The notes beneath the pieces are model-generated. The model was not told the DNA's origin. It was given only the letters and a program-made list of their open reading frames with translations, and made no database searches. DNA of 14,275 nucleotides from CAZGMN01 sp964645765 (GTDB lineage: Bacteria; Acidobacteriota; Aminicenantia; Aminicenantales; Aminicenantaceae): positions 1-14,275 of the forward strand of contig CAZYBE010000056.1 of NCBI GenBank assembly GCA_964645765.1, written 5' to 3'. Both the position numbers and the translations under genes were made by a program. Position 1 is the first letter of the stretch. Every line of letters begins with the position of its first letter. Positions 1-6,463 of the stretch are shown here, piece after piece.

Positions 1-584
1 AAGGGCCCGCCCACAAAAAGACGAAAAGGCTTCTCCAGGCGAACAAAGGCTCCGCTTTCTCTTCCCAGGACTATTCCGGTCCGGATAATGACCCTTCGAA
101 TTATTTGAGCCTCTACTTCCTGTGTCGAGAGCTCCCACTTCTGCGAAACTTCAGAAAGGAAGCCTTGCCCAGGAGAAGACGATTCATCACAAACCTCATC
201 ACGACGCAGGCCATAGTGGCCGATGGCTGAAGCCTGGACGACAACCTTGGGCTTTTTCCTGGCAAGCCTCGCTGCTTCAACAACAGCTCTTCCGGCATCG
301 AGCCTGCTCTGAAGGATGGATTGCTTTTTCTCCTTAGTCCAGCGTCCTGAGGCTAAACTTTCTCCGGCAAGGTTCAAAAGAGCATGAGCGCCTTCAACAT
401 AACCCAGCCACCCTTGGCTGTTCTTGCCGTTCCATTCAACGACCTGAACATCTTTCCCCAAGACCTTCTTTCCTTTTTCTAAATTGCGGGAAAGGGCGAC
501 GATTTCGTAGCCTCGCTCCGCCAAGCGTCTGCACAGCGCCTTTCCGATAAACCCTGAAGCACCAGTAATTATGACTCTTGGCAT
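1..584 (-). CDS. TIGR01777-type NAD(P)-dependent epimerase, partial (3' end off the window)
   Basis: An open frame runs from ATG at 584 to the left edge (194 codons) and has no stop in the window. The N-terminus MPRVIITGASGFIGKAL is a Rossmann glycine motif of extended short-chain dehydrogenases. NLAGESL, GRWTKEKK, SRLDAGRAVV, QASAIGHYG and IIRTGIVLGREGA follow in the order typical of the TIGR01777 (YfcH-like) family, with PFRLFVGGP at the cut. Family members are about 300 residues, so roughly one third is missing, including the usual SWIHIDD stretch and the DUF1731 C-terminus. The substrate of the family is not well defined, so only the fold and nucleotide binding can be claimed. GAGG lies about 6-7 nt before the ATG. 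It is read in the same direction as the nitroreductase upstream, 72 bp away, so the two could share a transcript. Confidence 0.9.
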   Translation of the reverse strand, partial: MPRVIITGASGFIGKALCRRLAERGYEIVALSRNLEKGKKVLGKDVQVVEWNGKNSQGWLGYVEGAHALLNLAGESLASGRWTKEKKQSILQSRLDAGRAVVEAARLARKKPKVVVQASAIGHYGLRRDEVCDESSSPGQGFLSEVSQKWELSTQEVEAQIIRRVIIRTGIVLGRESGAFVRLEKPFRLFVGGP

Positions 585-656
585 TTTTATCCTCTACAAT
601 GAAAAAGCTTCACTTTATTCAGTGTCAGAGCCTGCACTATTTAGAAGCAAATTTAC

Positions 657-1214
657 TCAAACTTGGAACCGATTGAGATGGGCAATTCTCTCAAAAGGCA
701 GTCTTTCCGGCCTTGTCTTTTCCCGTTCGACCTGATCTTCGGAAAGGGTTGGACTGATTTTTTCCGAATGTTTGCCGACAATAATCAGAGTGATGACTTC
801 ATATTCCCCGGGAATGCCGAGGATTTCTTTTGTCTTCTTCGGGCTGTACCCGGCAATAGGATGAGCGACAAGTCCCAATTCAGTCGCCCTGAGCAGGAGA
901 AACCCAGCCGCCAAACCACAGTCAAATTGGTGATACACTCTGTCTTTGATGACGCAGTCGTCCTCTTTCCTGCTGAAGACAGCGACAATCATCGAGGCTG
1001 AATAAGCCCATTCGTTTCCCTTTGAAAGAGCCTCCTGCATATTTTTTAAACTCTGAGAATCGTAGACAAACACAAATCGCCAAGGTTGATTGTTGGAGCA
1101 GGAAGGGGCAAGTCCGGCGCTGCGGGCTAAGTCCCGGATCAAATCTTCTGTTATTCTTACAGGCTCTAAGGAGCGATAAGCTCTTCTCTCTTCAATGGCA
1201 TGAATGACGTCCAT
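657..1214 (-). CDS. Nitroreductase-family FMN oxidoreductase
   Basis: The 185-residue product has the short nitroreductase-fold pattern. The N-terminal IEERRAYRSLEPVRIT (about 7-22) holds the arginines that normally contact the FMN phosphate. SAGLAPSCSNNQPWRFVFV (about 32-50) is the conserved APS..N.QPW.F motif of the flavin site. GLAAGFLLLRATELGL (about 100-115) is the helix usually at the dimer interface, and ITLIIVGK ends the core. These enzymes use NAD(P)H to reduce nitro compounds, quinones or flavins; the physiological substrate cannot be read from sequence. The start at 1214 is supported by AGGGGG five bases before ATG. No signal peptide is seen, so it is cytosolic. It lies head to tail with the epimerase downstream. 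Confidence 0.9.
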   Translation of the reverse strand: MDVIHAIEERRAYRSLEPVRITEDLIRDLARSAGLAPSCSNNQPWRFVFVYDSQSLKNMQEALSKGNEWAYSASMIVAVFSRKEDDCVIKDRVYHQFDCGLAAGFLLLRATELGLVAHPIAGYSPKKTKEILGIPGEYEVITLIIVGKHSEKISPTLSEDQVEREKTRPERLPFERIAHLNRFQV

Positions 1215-1647
1215 AATAACCCCCTTCTCAAATCTGGAATGATAAAATATCTCTCTTAAACAAACTCAATCACTTTTTCAAATTAGCAATCACAGCGAGG
1301 AAGGAAAGACTTTGAATTTGACAAAGTTAAAAAGCAGTCAACTTCTCCACTCTGATAAGGAAAATCATCCCTCAAGCTCTGCTTCATCTTTGATTGTGAC
1401 ATCTATTCAAAGACGACTTATTATTTCACTTAAAAGGCATAAATTCAAGAACTCCATCCTGAAGCAAGCACCGCCTTTTCCGCTGTCCAACAAAAAGAAC
1501 ATCGGCAATTCTCCACGAATTTAAAAGAGCAGCTGATTTCACTGAAAATGATGAAACCTTTTTTTTGGGAGATACGTATTAATCTATGAAATTGATGATT
1601 AAATCCATCCAAGCTCGATTTCACATGAACCAGAAAAGGAGAAAGAG
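1215..1647. other. Gene-free stretch between nitroreductase and exported protein gene
   Basis: These 433 bases are AT-rich and hold no convincing gene. A 70-codon plus-strand frame at 1312-1524 has a composition unlike a protein and no Shine-Dalgarno site, so it is not called. The right half (1534-1613) is a diverged copy of the sequence just beyond the dnaE2 3' end (3569-3647). The 5' regions of two divergent genes, nitroreductase (minus) and the small exported protein (plus), must lie here, but I see no clear -35/-10 pair. Confidence 0.6.
1534..1613 (+). repeat. Diverged direct repeat, copy A (partner 3569-3647)
   Basis: This segment aligns with 3569-3647 with a single one-base gap and about three quarters identity by eye. 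Shared blocks include ATGATGAA, TATTA, TGAAATTGATG and AAATCCA. Both copies end in CAAG. Copy B follows directly after an IS91-like transposase remnant and abuts the dnaE2 3' end, so the repeat may be a terminal region of related mobile elements. Neither copy encodes a continuous recognisable protein. CAAG is one of the tetranucleotides next to which IS91 is known to insert, which fits but does not prove that origin. Confidence 0.6.
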
Positions 1648-2043
1648 ATGAAAAAAAGCACTTCAATTTTCGTCTTCTTCATTTTTCTTCTGGCTCTTTC
1701 CTCTGGAATCTTTTTCTGCCAGCAAGTTGACTTGAGCGGCAAATGGGTGGGACAGGCCGAGGTTCCCAATGCCGCCGAGCAGGATAAGTTAACTCTTGTC
1801 TTGGAAAAGAAAGAGGCCGGGTACACAGGAAAGATTTCCGATTCGATGGGGATGCTGCAGGATACAGAATTGGAGGACATCGAATTCAAGGACAACAAAC
1901 TCACCGGCAATTTCCTGGTCAACACTGGAGAGGGCAGCTTGAAGGTCCATATGACTCTGACCGTGGAAGGAGATAAGATGAAGGGCAAGTGGGAAGGAGA
2001 AGACGGAAGCTCAGGGTCGGTGGAGCTGGAAAGAGAAAAATAA
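1648..2043 (+). CDS. Small exported protein, function unknown
   Basis: The 131-residue product starts with a typical signal peptide: MKK, then a hydrophobic run of about 17 residues (IFVFFIFLLALSSGIFF) and a cysteine at position 24. The residues before Cys24 (IFF) do not match a lipobox, so secretion by signal peptidase I is as likely as lipidation. The mature part begins DLSGKWVGQAEVP and alternates short beta-strand-like stretches (LTLVLEKK, YTGKISD, KLTGNFLV, HMTLTVEGDKMKGKWEG), a pattern seen in small beta-barrel or lipocalin-like periplasmic proteins. AGGAGA sits about 6 bases before the ATG. It is convergent with the dnaE2 fragment: its stop codon ends at 2043, and the fragment's stop lies at 2048-2050 on the other strand. 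I do not recognise a named family. Confidence 0.85.
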   Translation: MKKSTSIFVFFIFLLALSSGIFFCQQVDLSGKWVGQAEVPNAAEQDKLTLVLEKKEAGYTGKISDSMGMLQDTELEDIEFKDNKLTGNFLVNTGEGSLKVHMTLTVEGDKMKGKWEGEDGSSGSVELEREK

Positions 2044-2460
2044 AAGCTTAAGGGCTGAGGAAGGAGCAGTTGAGAATCTTCGGCCTTCGGTCGCCGTCGC
2101 AGCGGACCTCCCCTCTCAGGTAGCAGGCAGGCGGGGAGCCGAAGGTCAGGCAGTGTGTCTCCCCCACTCCCTCCAGAATTCCGGTCTCGTCCTCGAAAAG
2201 GAAGAAGTATTTCCAGCCGCCGCTCGTCTCTTTCTGGCGGGCGTCTACCACCCTGACCGCAAGCTCCACTTCCCGGCCGGCATAGCCCTTCAAGTCCTTT
2301 ATCCGGAGCGCTGGCCTTTTTCCCTCGAACAGGGAGAGGGAATCTCCTTCAGGGTCGAAGCCGAGGCTCTCGACAACCATTCTCTCTTTCTCCCTTGAGT
2401 CAAGGTCTCCGACTTCCTCCACATCCTCCAAGCCTCTGAAATAGCGAAGAATCTGCCGCG
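2043..2460 (-). repeat. 418-bp direct repeat, copy A: displaced 3' end of dnaE2
   Basis: This matches 3657-4074 base for base without gaps; I counted 34 substitutions by hand (about 92% identity). Similarity stops sharply at 2460/4074, within the codon before Arg797 of DnaE2, and fades a few bases left of 2043/3657. The offset is 1614 bp. Between the copies lie vapBC and an IS91-like remnant. About two thirds of the differences are silent in the DnaE2 frame. That suggests the two copies diverged while both were part of working genes, and not after a recent local duplication. Confidence 0.95.
2048..2460 (-). pseudogene. dnaE2 C-terminal fragment (clamp motif plus OB-fold)
   Basis: The frame encodes 136 residues matching residues 797-932 of the DnaE2 encoded at 3662-6460, from RQILRYFRGLEDVEEV through to SFLSP and the TAA stop. 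Ten residues differ and there is no frameshift or internal stop. The piece covers the LSLFEG stretch (a possible clamp-binding motif) and the complete OB-fold (VELAVRVVDARQKET...FFLFEDETG). It has no start codon or ribosome site of its own. The frame stays open upstream into vapC in another frame up to an ATG at 2581, but that extension has no DnaE similarity. It lies 24 bases behind the vapC stop on the same strand, so read-through of the vapBC mRNA would cover it. Most likely it is a dead 3' end displaced by insertion. Confidence 0.85.
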
Positions 2461-2484
2461 CACCACCATGATGAACATATAAAG

Positions 2485-2883
2485 TTAGGGGGTCAGCACA
2501 AAGCCTTGTTCTCTGAAATGGGGGTCGAAGGCAAAGGCCGCTTTGATTCCTTGACTGCGCATGAGTTCGAAACTGGCACAATCAACCAGGCTTAGGTCTC
2601 TTCGCGATGCCGTCAGCAAGACGCTTATGGCAGCGCGGTGCAGTTCAGCATTAATAAATTCAATGTTGATTAGGGGCACGAGATCTTCCTGAAACCCTCG
2701 AATAGCATCCAGGCCGAGGCGGTGCTGTAAAAGAGCAAAACTTTCAATCAGGACATAGTTCGTCGTGACCAGTATATTGTCAGCTTTGATCAAGGCCGGC
2801 CAAGCTTTCCTGGCCTTGCTGTGGTTAGAGTCATCTTTGTCCAGCAAAGCATAAAACGCGGAAGTGTCGATAAAGATTCTCAT
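2485..2883 (-). CDS. vapC: PIN-domain toxin of a VapBC system (ribonuclease)
   Basis: The 132-residue protein is a full PIN domain. The N-terminus MRIFIDTSAFYALLDKDD carries acidic Asp6; Glu47 lies in NYVLIESFALL; Asp101 lies in SLVDCASFELM; Asp120 lies in FAFDPHF. These are the positions of the acidic metal-binding site of VapC-type RNases, so the toxin looks intact. Known VapC proteins cut tRNA or rRNA; the target here is unknown. The start ATG overlaps the vapB stop by four bases (ATGA, 2880-2883), giving translational coupling. The order antitoxin then toxin is usual. The pair lies between the two copies of the dnaE2 3' end, which points to arrival with a mobile segment. Confidence 0.92.
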   Translation of the reverse strand: MRIFIDTSAFYALLDKDDSNHSKARKAWPALIKADNILVTTNYVLIESFALLQHRLGLDAIRGFQEDLVPLINIEFINAELHRAAISVLLTASRRDLSLVDCASFELMRSQGIKAAFAFDPHFREQGFVLTP

Positions 2884-3128
2884 TTAGCGTAAGCATCCCC
2901 AAGATAGGCATCGTGCTTTTTGGAGATGTCCCGTTTCCCCGAGCTGAATTTACCGACAATTTCAACGGCCCTCTTTTGTCTTTCTGCGCTATCGACAAGG
3001 GGACTTGTCTTGATCATGGCTTCAACGGCTTTTCGAACGAGCTCGGCGACTGATTGGTGTTGCGATGCGGCCATTTTCTTAAGAGCCTTGGCTTGGTCTT
3101 CAGTCAATTGAACCTGGGTTCTTACCAT
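2880..3128 (-). CDS. vapB: VapB-like ribbon-helix-helix antitoxin
   Basis: The 82-residue product begins MVRTQVQLTEDQAKALKKMA, a beta-strand followed by a helix, then QSVAELVRKAVEAMI, the second helix of a ribbon-helix-helix DNA-binding fold (about residues 3-40). The charged C-terminal half (SAERQKRAVEIVGKFSSGKRD) is the usual toxin-wrapping tail. It would neutralise VapC and, as a dimer or complex, repress its own promoter. GGAGG lies four bases before the ATG. Three TGATWAC repeats lie immediately upstream, over the likely -10, and are good candidates for the operator. The gene is first in a two-gene operon and overlaps vapC by four bases. Confidence 0.9.
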   Translation of the reverse strand: MVRTQVQLTEDQAKALKKMAASQHQSVAELVRKAVEAMIKTSPLVDSAERQKRAVEIVGKFSSGKRDISKKHDAYLGDAYAK

Positions 3129-3139
3129 TATACCTCCAT

Positions 3140-3187
3140 TGATAACAAAATTGATTACATGATAACACTATACCGGGCGGGCGTCAA
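3140..3187 (-). promoter_or_regulatory. vapBC promoter and candidate VapB operator
   Basis: On the minus strand TTGACG (3187-3182) and TATCAT (3164-3159) are separated by 17 bases, a good sigma70-type promoter. Start of transcription would fall near 3152, giving a leader of about 24 bases that contains the GGAGG site. TGATAAC (3140-3146), TGATTAC (3152-3158) and TGATAAC (3160-3166), read on the plus strand, overlap the -10 and start site. Repeats placed this way are what autoregulation by a ribbon-helix-helix antitoxin would need; the binding itself is inferred. Confidence 0.65.
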
Positions 3188-3295
3188 GCATAGGAAAAAA
3201 TCGCGGGCGGCTCTCCCCTAAAAGCGCCTCCTGAAATTCCACGCTGGTCCCTTGGATAACGTCTCCCTGTCTTATTTCTTTTGCATGGACCAATG

Positions 3296-3370
3296 GACAA
3301 CTTGAGTTGTCATATTCTCCTTATAGCCGTCAACGGCTGTTGACTCTCTGAAGGAAAGAGACTGAGTCTC
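3296..3370. other. Cluster of four short palindromes
   Basis: Within 75 bases there are four inverted repeats. GACAACT/AGTTGTC has a TG centre (3296-3311). AGCCGT/ACGGCT has a CA centre (3325-3338). GTCAAC/GTTGAC has a 4-base loop (3329-3344) and overlaps the second. GAGACT/AGTCTC has a one-base centre (3358-3370). No gene covers this part. It lies more than 100 bases upstream of the vapBC promoter and just before the transposase remnant, so it may be the damaged subterminal region of the mobile element or a control site. I cannot tell which. Confidence 0.55.
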
Positions 3371-3405
3371 CCACGGCATCTTTCAGGCGAATATACGAAG
3401 AGAGT

Positions 3406-3560
3406 ATGCAAAAAAAACGCCTCTCCTTTTCGGAGAAAGAGGGCAAGGTCTTCTACCAGATCATCAGCCACCTCAAGCTAAGCTTTGTCGCCGATAGACC
3501 GCCACCGCCTCATATCGCCTATCAGGAGCTTTTGATGCCCGCCGAGACCTCATTACTTGC
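3406..3560 (+). pseudogene. Remnant of an IS91-like transposase (internally deleted)
   Basis: A short plus-strand frame encodes KKRLSFSEKEGKVFYQ followed directly by IISHLKLSFVADRPPPP and HIAYQELLMPAE. From memory of the family, the first piece resembles the stretch ahead of the YYG..S..RG region of IS91-family (Y2) transposases, and the second resembles the extreme C-terminus (HL.L.F.A.RPPPP...QE.LMAAE). If so, most of the catalytic and zinc-binding parts have been lost and two distant segments are joined near 3450. The frame stays open to 3672 and runs into the end of dnaE2, but that tail has no protein-like match. There is no good ribosome site. The identification rests on recalled motifs and could be wrong; a dead gene of another family is the alternative. 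Confidence 0.45.
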
Positions 3561-3568
3561 GGTTGTAT

Positions 3569-3647
3569 TAATTTCGCTGAAGATGATGAACCTTTTCTCA
3601 GAGAAACACATATTAGCCTTTGAAATTGATGGCGAAATCCAAACAAG
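3569..3647 (+). repeat. Diverged direct repeat, copy B (partner 1534-1613)
   Basis: This copy starts about ten bases after the end of the transposase-like remnant and finishes in CAAG, about ten bases before the 418-bp dnaE2 repeat begins. It is about three quarters identical to 1534-1613. Its place at the 3' side of the transposase remnant is where the replication-origin end of an IS91-type element would be expected, which is inference. Confidence 0.6.
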
Positions 3648-3656
3648 GGAAAAATT

Positions 3657-4074
3657 AAAGCTTAGGGGCTGAGGAAGGAGCAGTTGAAAATCTTCGGCCT
3701 TCGGTCGCCGTCGCAGCGGACCTCCCCTCTCAGGTAGCAGGCAGGCGGGGAGCCGAAGGTGAGGCAATGTGTTTCCCCCACTCCTTCCAGAATTCCGGTC
3801 TCGTCCTCGAAAAGAAAGAAGTATTTCCGGCCGCTGCTCGTTTCTTTCTGCCGGGCATCCACCACCCTGACCGCAAGCTCCACTTCACGGCCGGCGTAGT
3901 CCTTCAAGTCCTTTATTCTAAGCGGCGGCCTTTTTCCCTCGAAGAGGGAAAGGGAATCTCCTCCAGGGTCGAAGCCGAGGCTCTCGATGAGCATCTTCTC
4001 TTTCTCCCTCGGGTCAAGGTCTCCGACTTCTTCCACATCCTCCAGCCCTCTGAAATAGCGAAGAATCTGCCGCG
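3657..4074 (-). repeat. 418-bp direct repeat, copy B: 3' end within intact dnaE2
   Basis: This is the partner of 2043-2460 and forms the last 136 codons of the complete dnaE2 plus its stop and five following bases. It lies directly beside the IS91-like remnant. If the block between the copies was inserted, this copy would be the one that regenerated the gene's 3' end. Confidence 0.95.
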
Positions 4075-6460
4075 TCCTGTGCGGCTCGAGAGAATCCAGG
4101 GCTCCTGACTTGATCAGGAAGAGAAGCTCTGTCTTGGTCAAAGGCACGCGGCAGAGAAAATCTTCAACAGAAAGATATTCCCCATTCTTCCTCTCTTCGA
4201 TGATCTTCTCCGCAGTCTTTAAAGCCAGGCCTTTGATCGAAGTCAGGCCAACCCGGATATTCTCACCTTCAACCTCAAACTGATAGAAGCTGCGGTTCAG
4301 GTCCGGGCCGAGAATTCTGATTCCCATCCTCTTTGCCTCCTCGATGTATTCCGCCAGGTTGTAATAGCCGCCGCCGGCATTGAGCACGGCTGCCAAATAA
4401 GGAAGCGGGTGATGAGCTTTCAAATAGACAGCTTGGTAAGCCATGCTGGCGTAGGAGGCGCTGTGAGCCTTGTTGAAAGAGTAGGAAGAAAATTTCTCCA
4501 TGGCTTCCCACAGCTTCTTTATCTCGCTCGCCGTGTATCCCCTTTCCCCCGCTTCTCTGAAAAACTTTTCTTTGAGCTCCTGGCCGACTCTTCTTGCTTT
4601 AAGCGTGCGGCGAAGAAGGTCTCCCTCTTCAGCAGGCATTCCTGCCACTCTCTCGGCAATCTGCATCACCTGCTCTTCGTAGAGGAGAATGCCGCCCGTC
4701 TCAGGAAGGATTCGGTCCAGGAAGTCGTCGCGGGAAAAAGGCTTCCCTTCCCGCAGGCGGAGTAGAGATTCCTTCATTCCGCTCTCGGTCGGCCCGGGCC
4801 GGATAAGAGCCAGAGCCTGGGTCAGCTCGTAGATATTCTCCGGCTTCATGCGGCGGAGGAGGTTCATCATGGCCGGGCTCTCCACCTGGAAGCAGCCGAT
4901 GGTCTGAGCCTTTCTCAGAAGCTCGTAGACTCTCTTATCCTGAGCAGGGATGCTCCCCGCTCGAAGCTTCTTTCTCGTCTCGGAGATGGCAGCCAGCCCT
5001 CTCACTGAAAGCAAATCAAGCTTTATGAGTTTCAAGTCTTCGACTGTATCGCGGTCGTAGTGGGCCATAATATAGCCTTTGGCTGACTCTTCGAGAGGAA
5101 GGTAGCGGCTTGCAGGCGAAGGAGTGAGCAAGACTCCGCCGACATGCAGGGATTTCTCGCAGTAGACAGAATTAAGGTCAGAGGCTGCATTCCAGATCTC
5201 CCTGTAGCCTGGAGCAGGCTTATCATCTCTGAGAAAATCAGGCTCGGCGAAAAAGGGAACCTTCTTGCTCAAAGACCTGGCCTCTTCAGGCGGGAGCCCG
5301 AAAGCTCGGGCTGTCTCGTAAAGGGCAGAGCGGCCGCGGTAGCTTTTCAGGCTGCAGACAAAGGCTGCCCCTGTCCTTCCCTGGCCGTATTTCTCCAGGA
5401 CATAAGAGAGAACCTGGTCTCTCCGGCTCGAATCAAAATCCAAATCAATATCCGGCGGGTCATTCCGTCCTTTGTTCAGGAATCTCTCAAAGTAGAGGTC
5501 AAAGTCGATGGGGTCGATGCGGGAAATCCCTAAAAGGTAGGCGAGGTATGAGGAGGCTCCTGAACCTTTGAGATTGTGGAGGATGCCGCTGCGCCGGGCG
5601 AACTCGACAACGTCATGGACGATGAGGAAGTAGGGGGCAAACCCTGATTTCTCGATAACACCAAGCTCATACTTGGCACGCTGCCTTCCGCGCCAGCTCA
5701 GGTTCTTCAGACTCCTCAGCCTCTCCATCACCAATTCCCTCAAGGTTGTGGGGAAAAGGTCTTCAGGAAGAGGAGGCGCGATGTCTGCGAAAGAAAACTC
5801 GCATTTTTCTGCTATCTCAAAGGTCTTTCGGAAAACTGCTTCGACCTCAGAACCAAATCTTTTAACGGCCAGAGCTTCCTGCTGCGGCCCGAAAAATTTC
5901 ATCATCGGCTTCAATCTTTCTCTTTCCGGCGGGAAGGGAATCTTTTTCTCGAAGGAATGGAGGAGGATCAATCTCTCTGGGTTCTTTATGAATTTCAAAG
6001 GGTTGGCCCAGACCAGGGGCAGGCCCTGGCTCTGCGCCAGATGGAAAGCCTTCTTGAGGTTGAAAAAATCAACGCCGAGGTGAAGAGCTTCTCTCGGGAC
6101 AAGACTCAAAGCCTGCGGAAGCTCCTCGTCTTCTGGCTGAGGAATGAAGATGACAGTCAGGCCTTCTGTCTTCTTCATCTCTTTGTGGTTGAGGGTCTCC
6201 ATCAGGTTCCAGTAACCTTCCCTGCTCCTCGCCACAAACAGAAACTTCCTTCCTTGAATCTCGACCTCACAGCCAAAAAGGGGAGTGAAACCGCTCTCCA
6301 GGCCTAGCCTCTTCCAGCGTCCCCAGCCGTAGAGGTTCTCGATGTCGGCCAGGGCTGCGCAGGGAAGTTTTTTCTGTGAGGCCCAGGAGGCAAGCTCTTC
6401 CAGAGTTGCCCCTCCCCTGCCTTTGCTGTAGACAGAATGGACTCTAAGAGGGATAAACAT
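3662..6460 (-). CDS. dnaE2: Error-prone DNA polymerase, DnaE2/ImuC type (C-family)
   Basis: The 932-residue protein has the bacterial replicative alpha-subunit plan but is short (DnaE about 1160, ImuC about 1050). The N-terminal PHP domain starts FIPLRVHSVYSKGRG; the usual first histidine is Arg6 and the usual DH pair is Asp39-Ile40, so its metal site looks inactive, as expected for a polymerase without PHP proofreading. The polymerase core is intact: Asp337 and Asp339 in PPDIDLDF and Asp482 in KLDLLSVRGL. DSLSLFEG (836-843), just before the OB-fold, occupies the place of the internal clamp-binding motif of E. coli Pol III alpha. An OB-fold (about 856-932) ends the protein, with no tau-binding tail. 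It starts three bases after the dinB stop with no Shine-Dalgarno site, so it is probably translated by coupling to dinB. Expected role: SOS translesion synthesis. Its last 418 bp are duplicated at 2043-2460. Confidence 0.95.
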   Translation of the reverse strand: MFIPLRVHSVYSKGRGGATLEELASWASQKKLPCAALADIENLYGWGRWKRLGLESGFTPLFGCEVEIQGRKFLFVARSREGYWNLMETLNHKEMKKTEGLTVIFIPQPEDEELPQALSLVPREALHLGVDFFNLKKAFHLAQSQGLPLVWANPLKFIKNPERLILLHSFEKKIPFPPERERLKPMMKFFGPQQEALAVKRFGSEVEAVFRKTFEIAEKCEFSFADIAPPLPEDLFPTTLRELVMERLRSLKNLSWRGRQRAKYELGVIEKSGFAPYFLIVHDVVEFARRSGILHNLKGSGASSYLAYLLGISRIDPIDFDLYFERFLNKGRNDPPDIDLDFDSSRRDQVLSYVLEKYGQGRTGAAFVCSLKSYRGRSALYETARAFGLPPEEARSLSKKVPFFAEPDFLRDDKPAPGYREIWNAASDLNSVYCEKSLHVGGVLLTPSPASRYLPLEESAKGYIMAHYDRDTVEDLKLIKLDLLSVRGLAAISETRKKLRAGSIPAQDKRVYELLRKAQTIGCFQVESPAMMNLLRRMKPENIYELTQALALIRPGPTESGMKESLLRLREGKPFSRDDFLDRILPETGGILLYEEQVMQIAERVAGMPAEEGDLLRRTLKARRVGQELKEKFFREAGERGYTASEIKKLWEAMEKFSSYSFNKAHSASYASMAYQAVYLKAHHPLPYLAAVLNAGGGYYNLAEYIEEAKRMGIRILGPDLNRSFYQFEVEGENIRVGLTSIKGLALKTAEKIIEERKNGEYLSVEDFLCRVPLTKTELLFLIKSGALDSLEPHRTRQILRYFRGLEDVEEVGDLDPREKEKMLIESLGFDPGGDSLSLFEGKRPPLRIKDLKDYAGREVELAVRVVDARQKETSSGRKYFFLFEDETGILEGVGETHCLTFGSPPACYLRGEVRCDGDRRPKIFNCSFLSP

Positions 6461-6463
6461 TTT

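Noticed and set aside
1312..1524. 70-codon plus-strand frame in the first intergenic region
   Set aside because: No ribosome site, Ser/Lys-rich low-quality composition and no recognisable motif.
3561..3672. Tail of the frame from 3406 running into the dnaE2 repeat
   Set aside because: No protein similarity is seen past about 3560, and the last part is antisense to the dnaE2 stop region. Treated as non-coding repeat.
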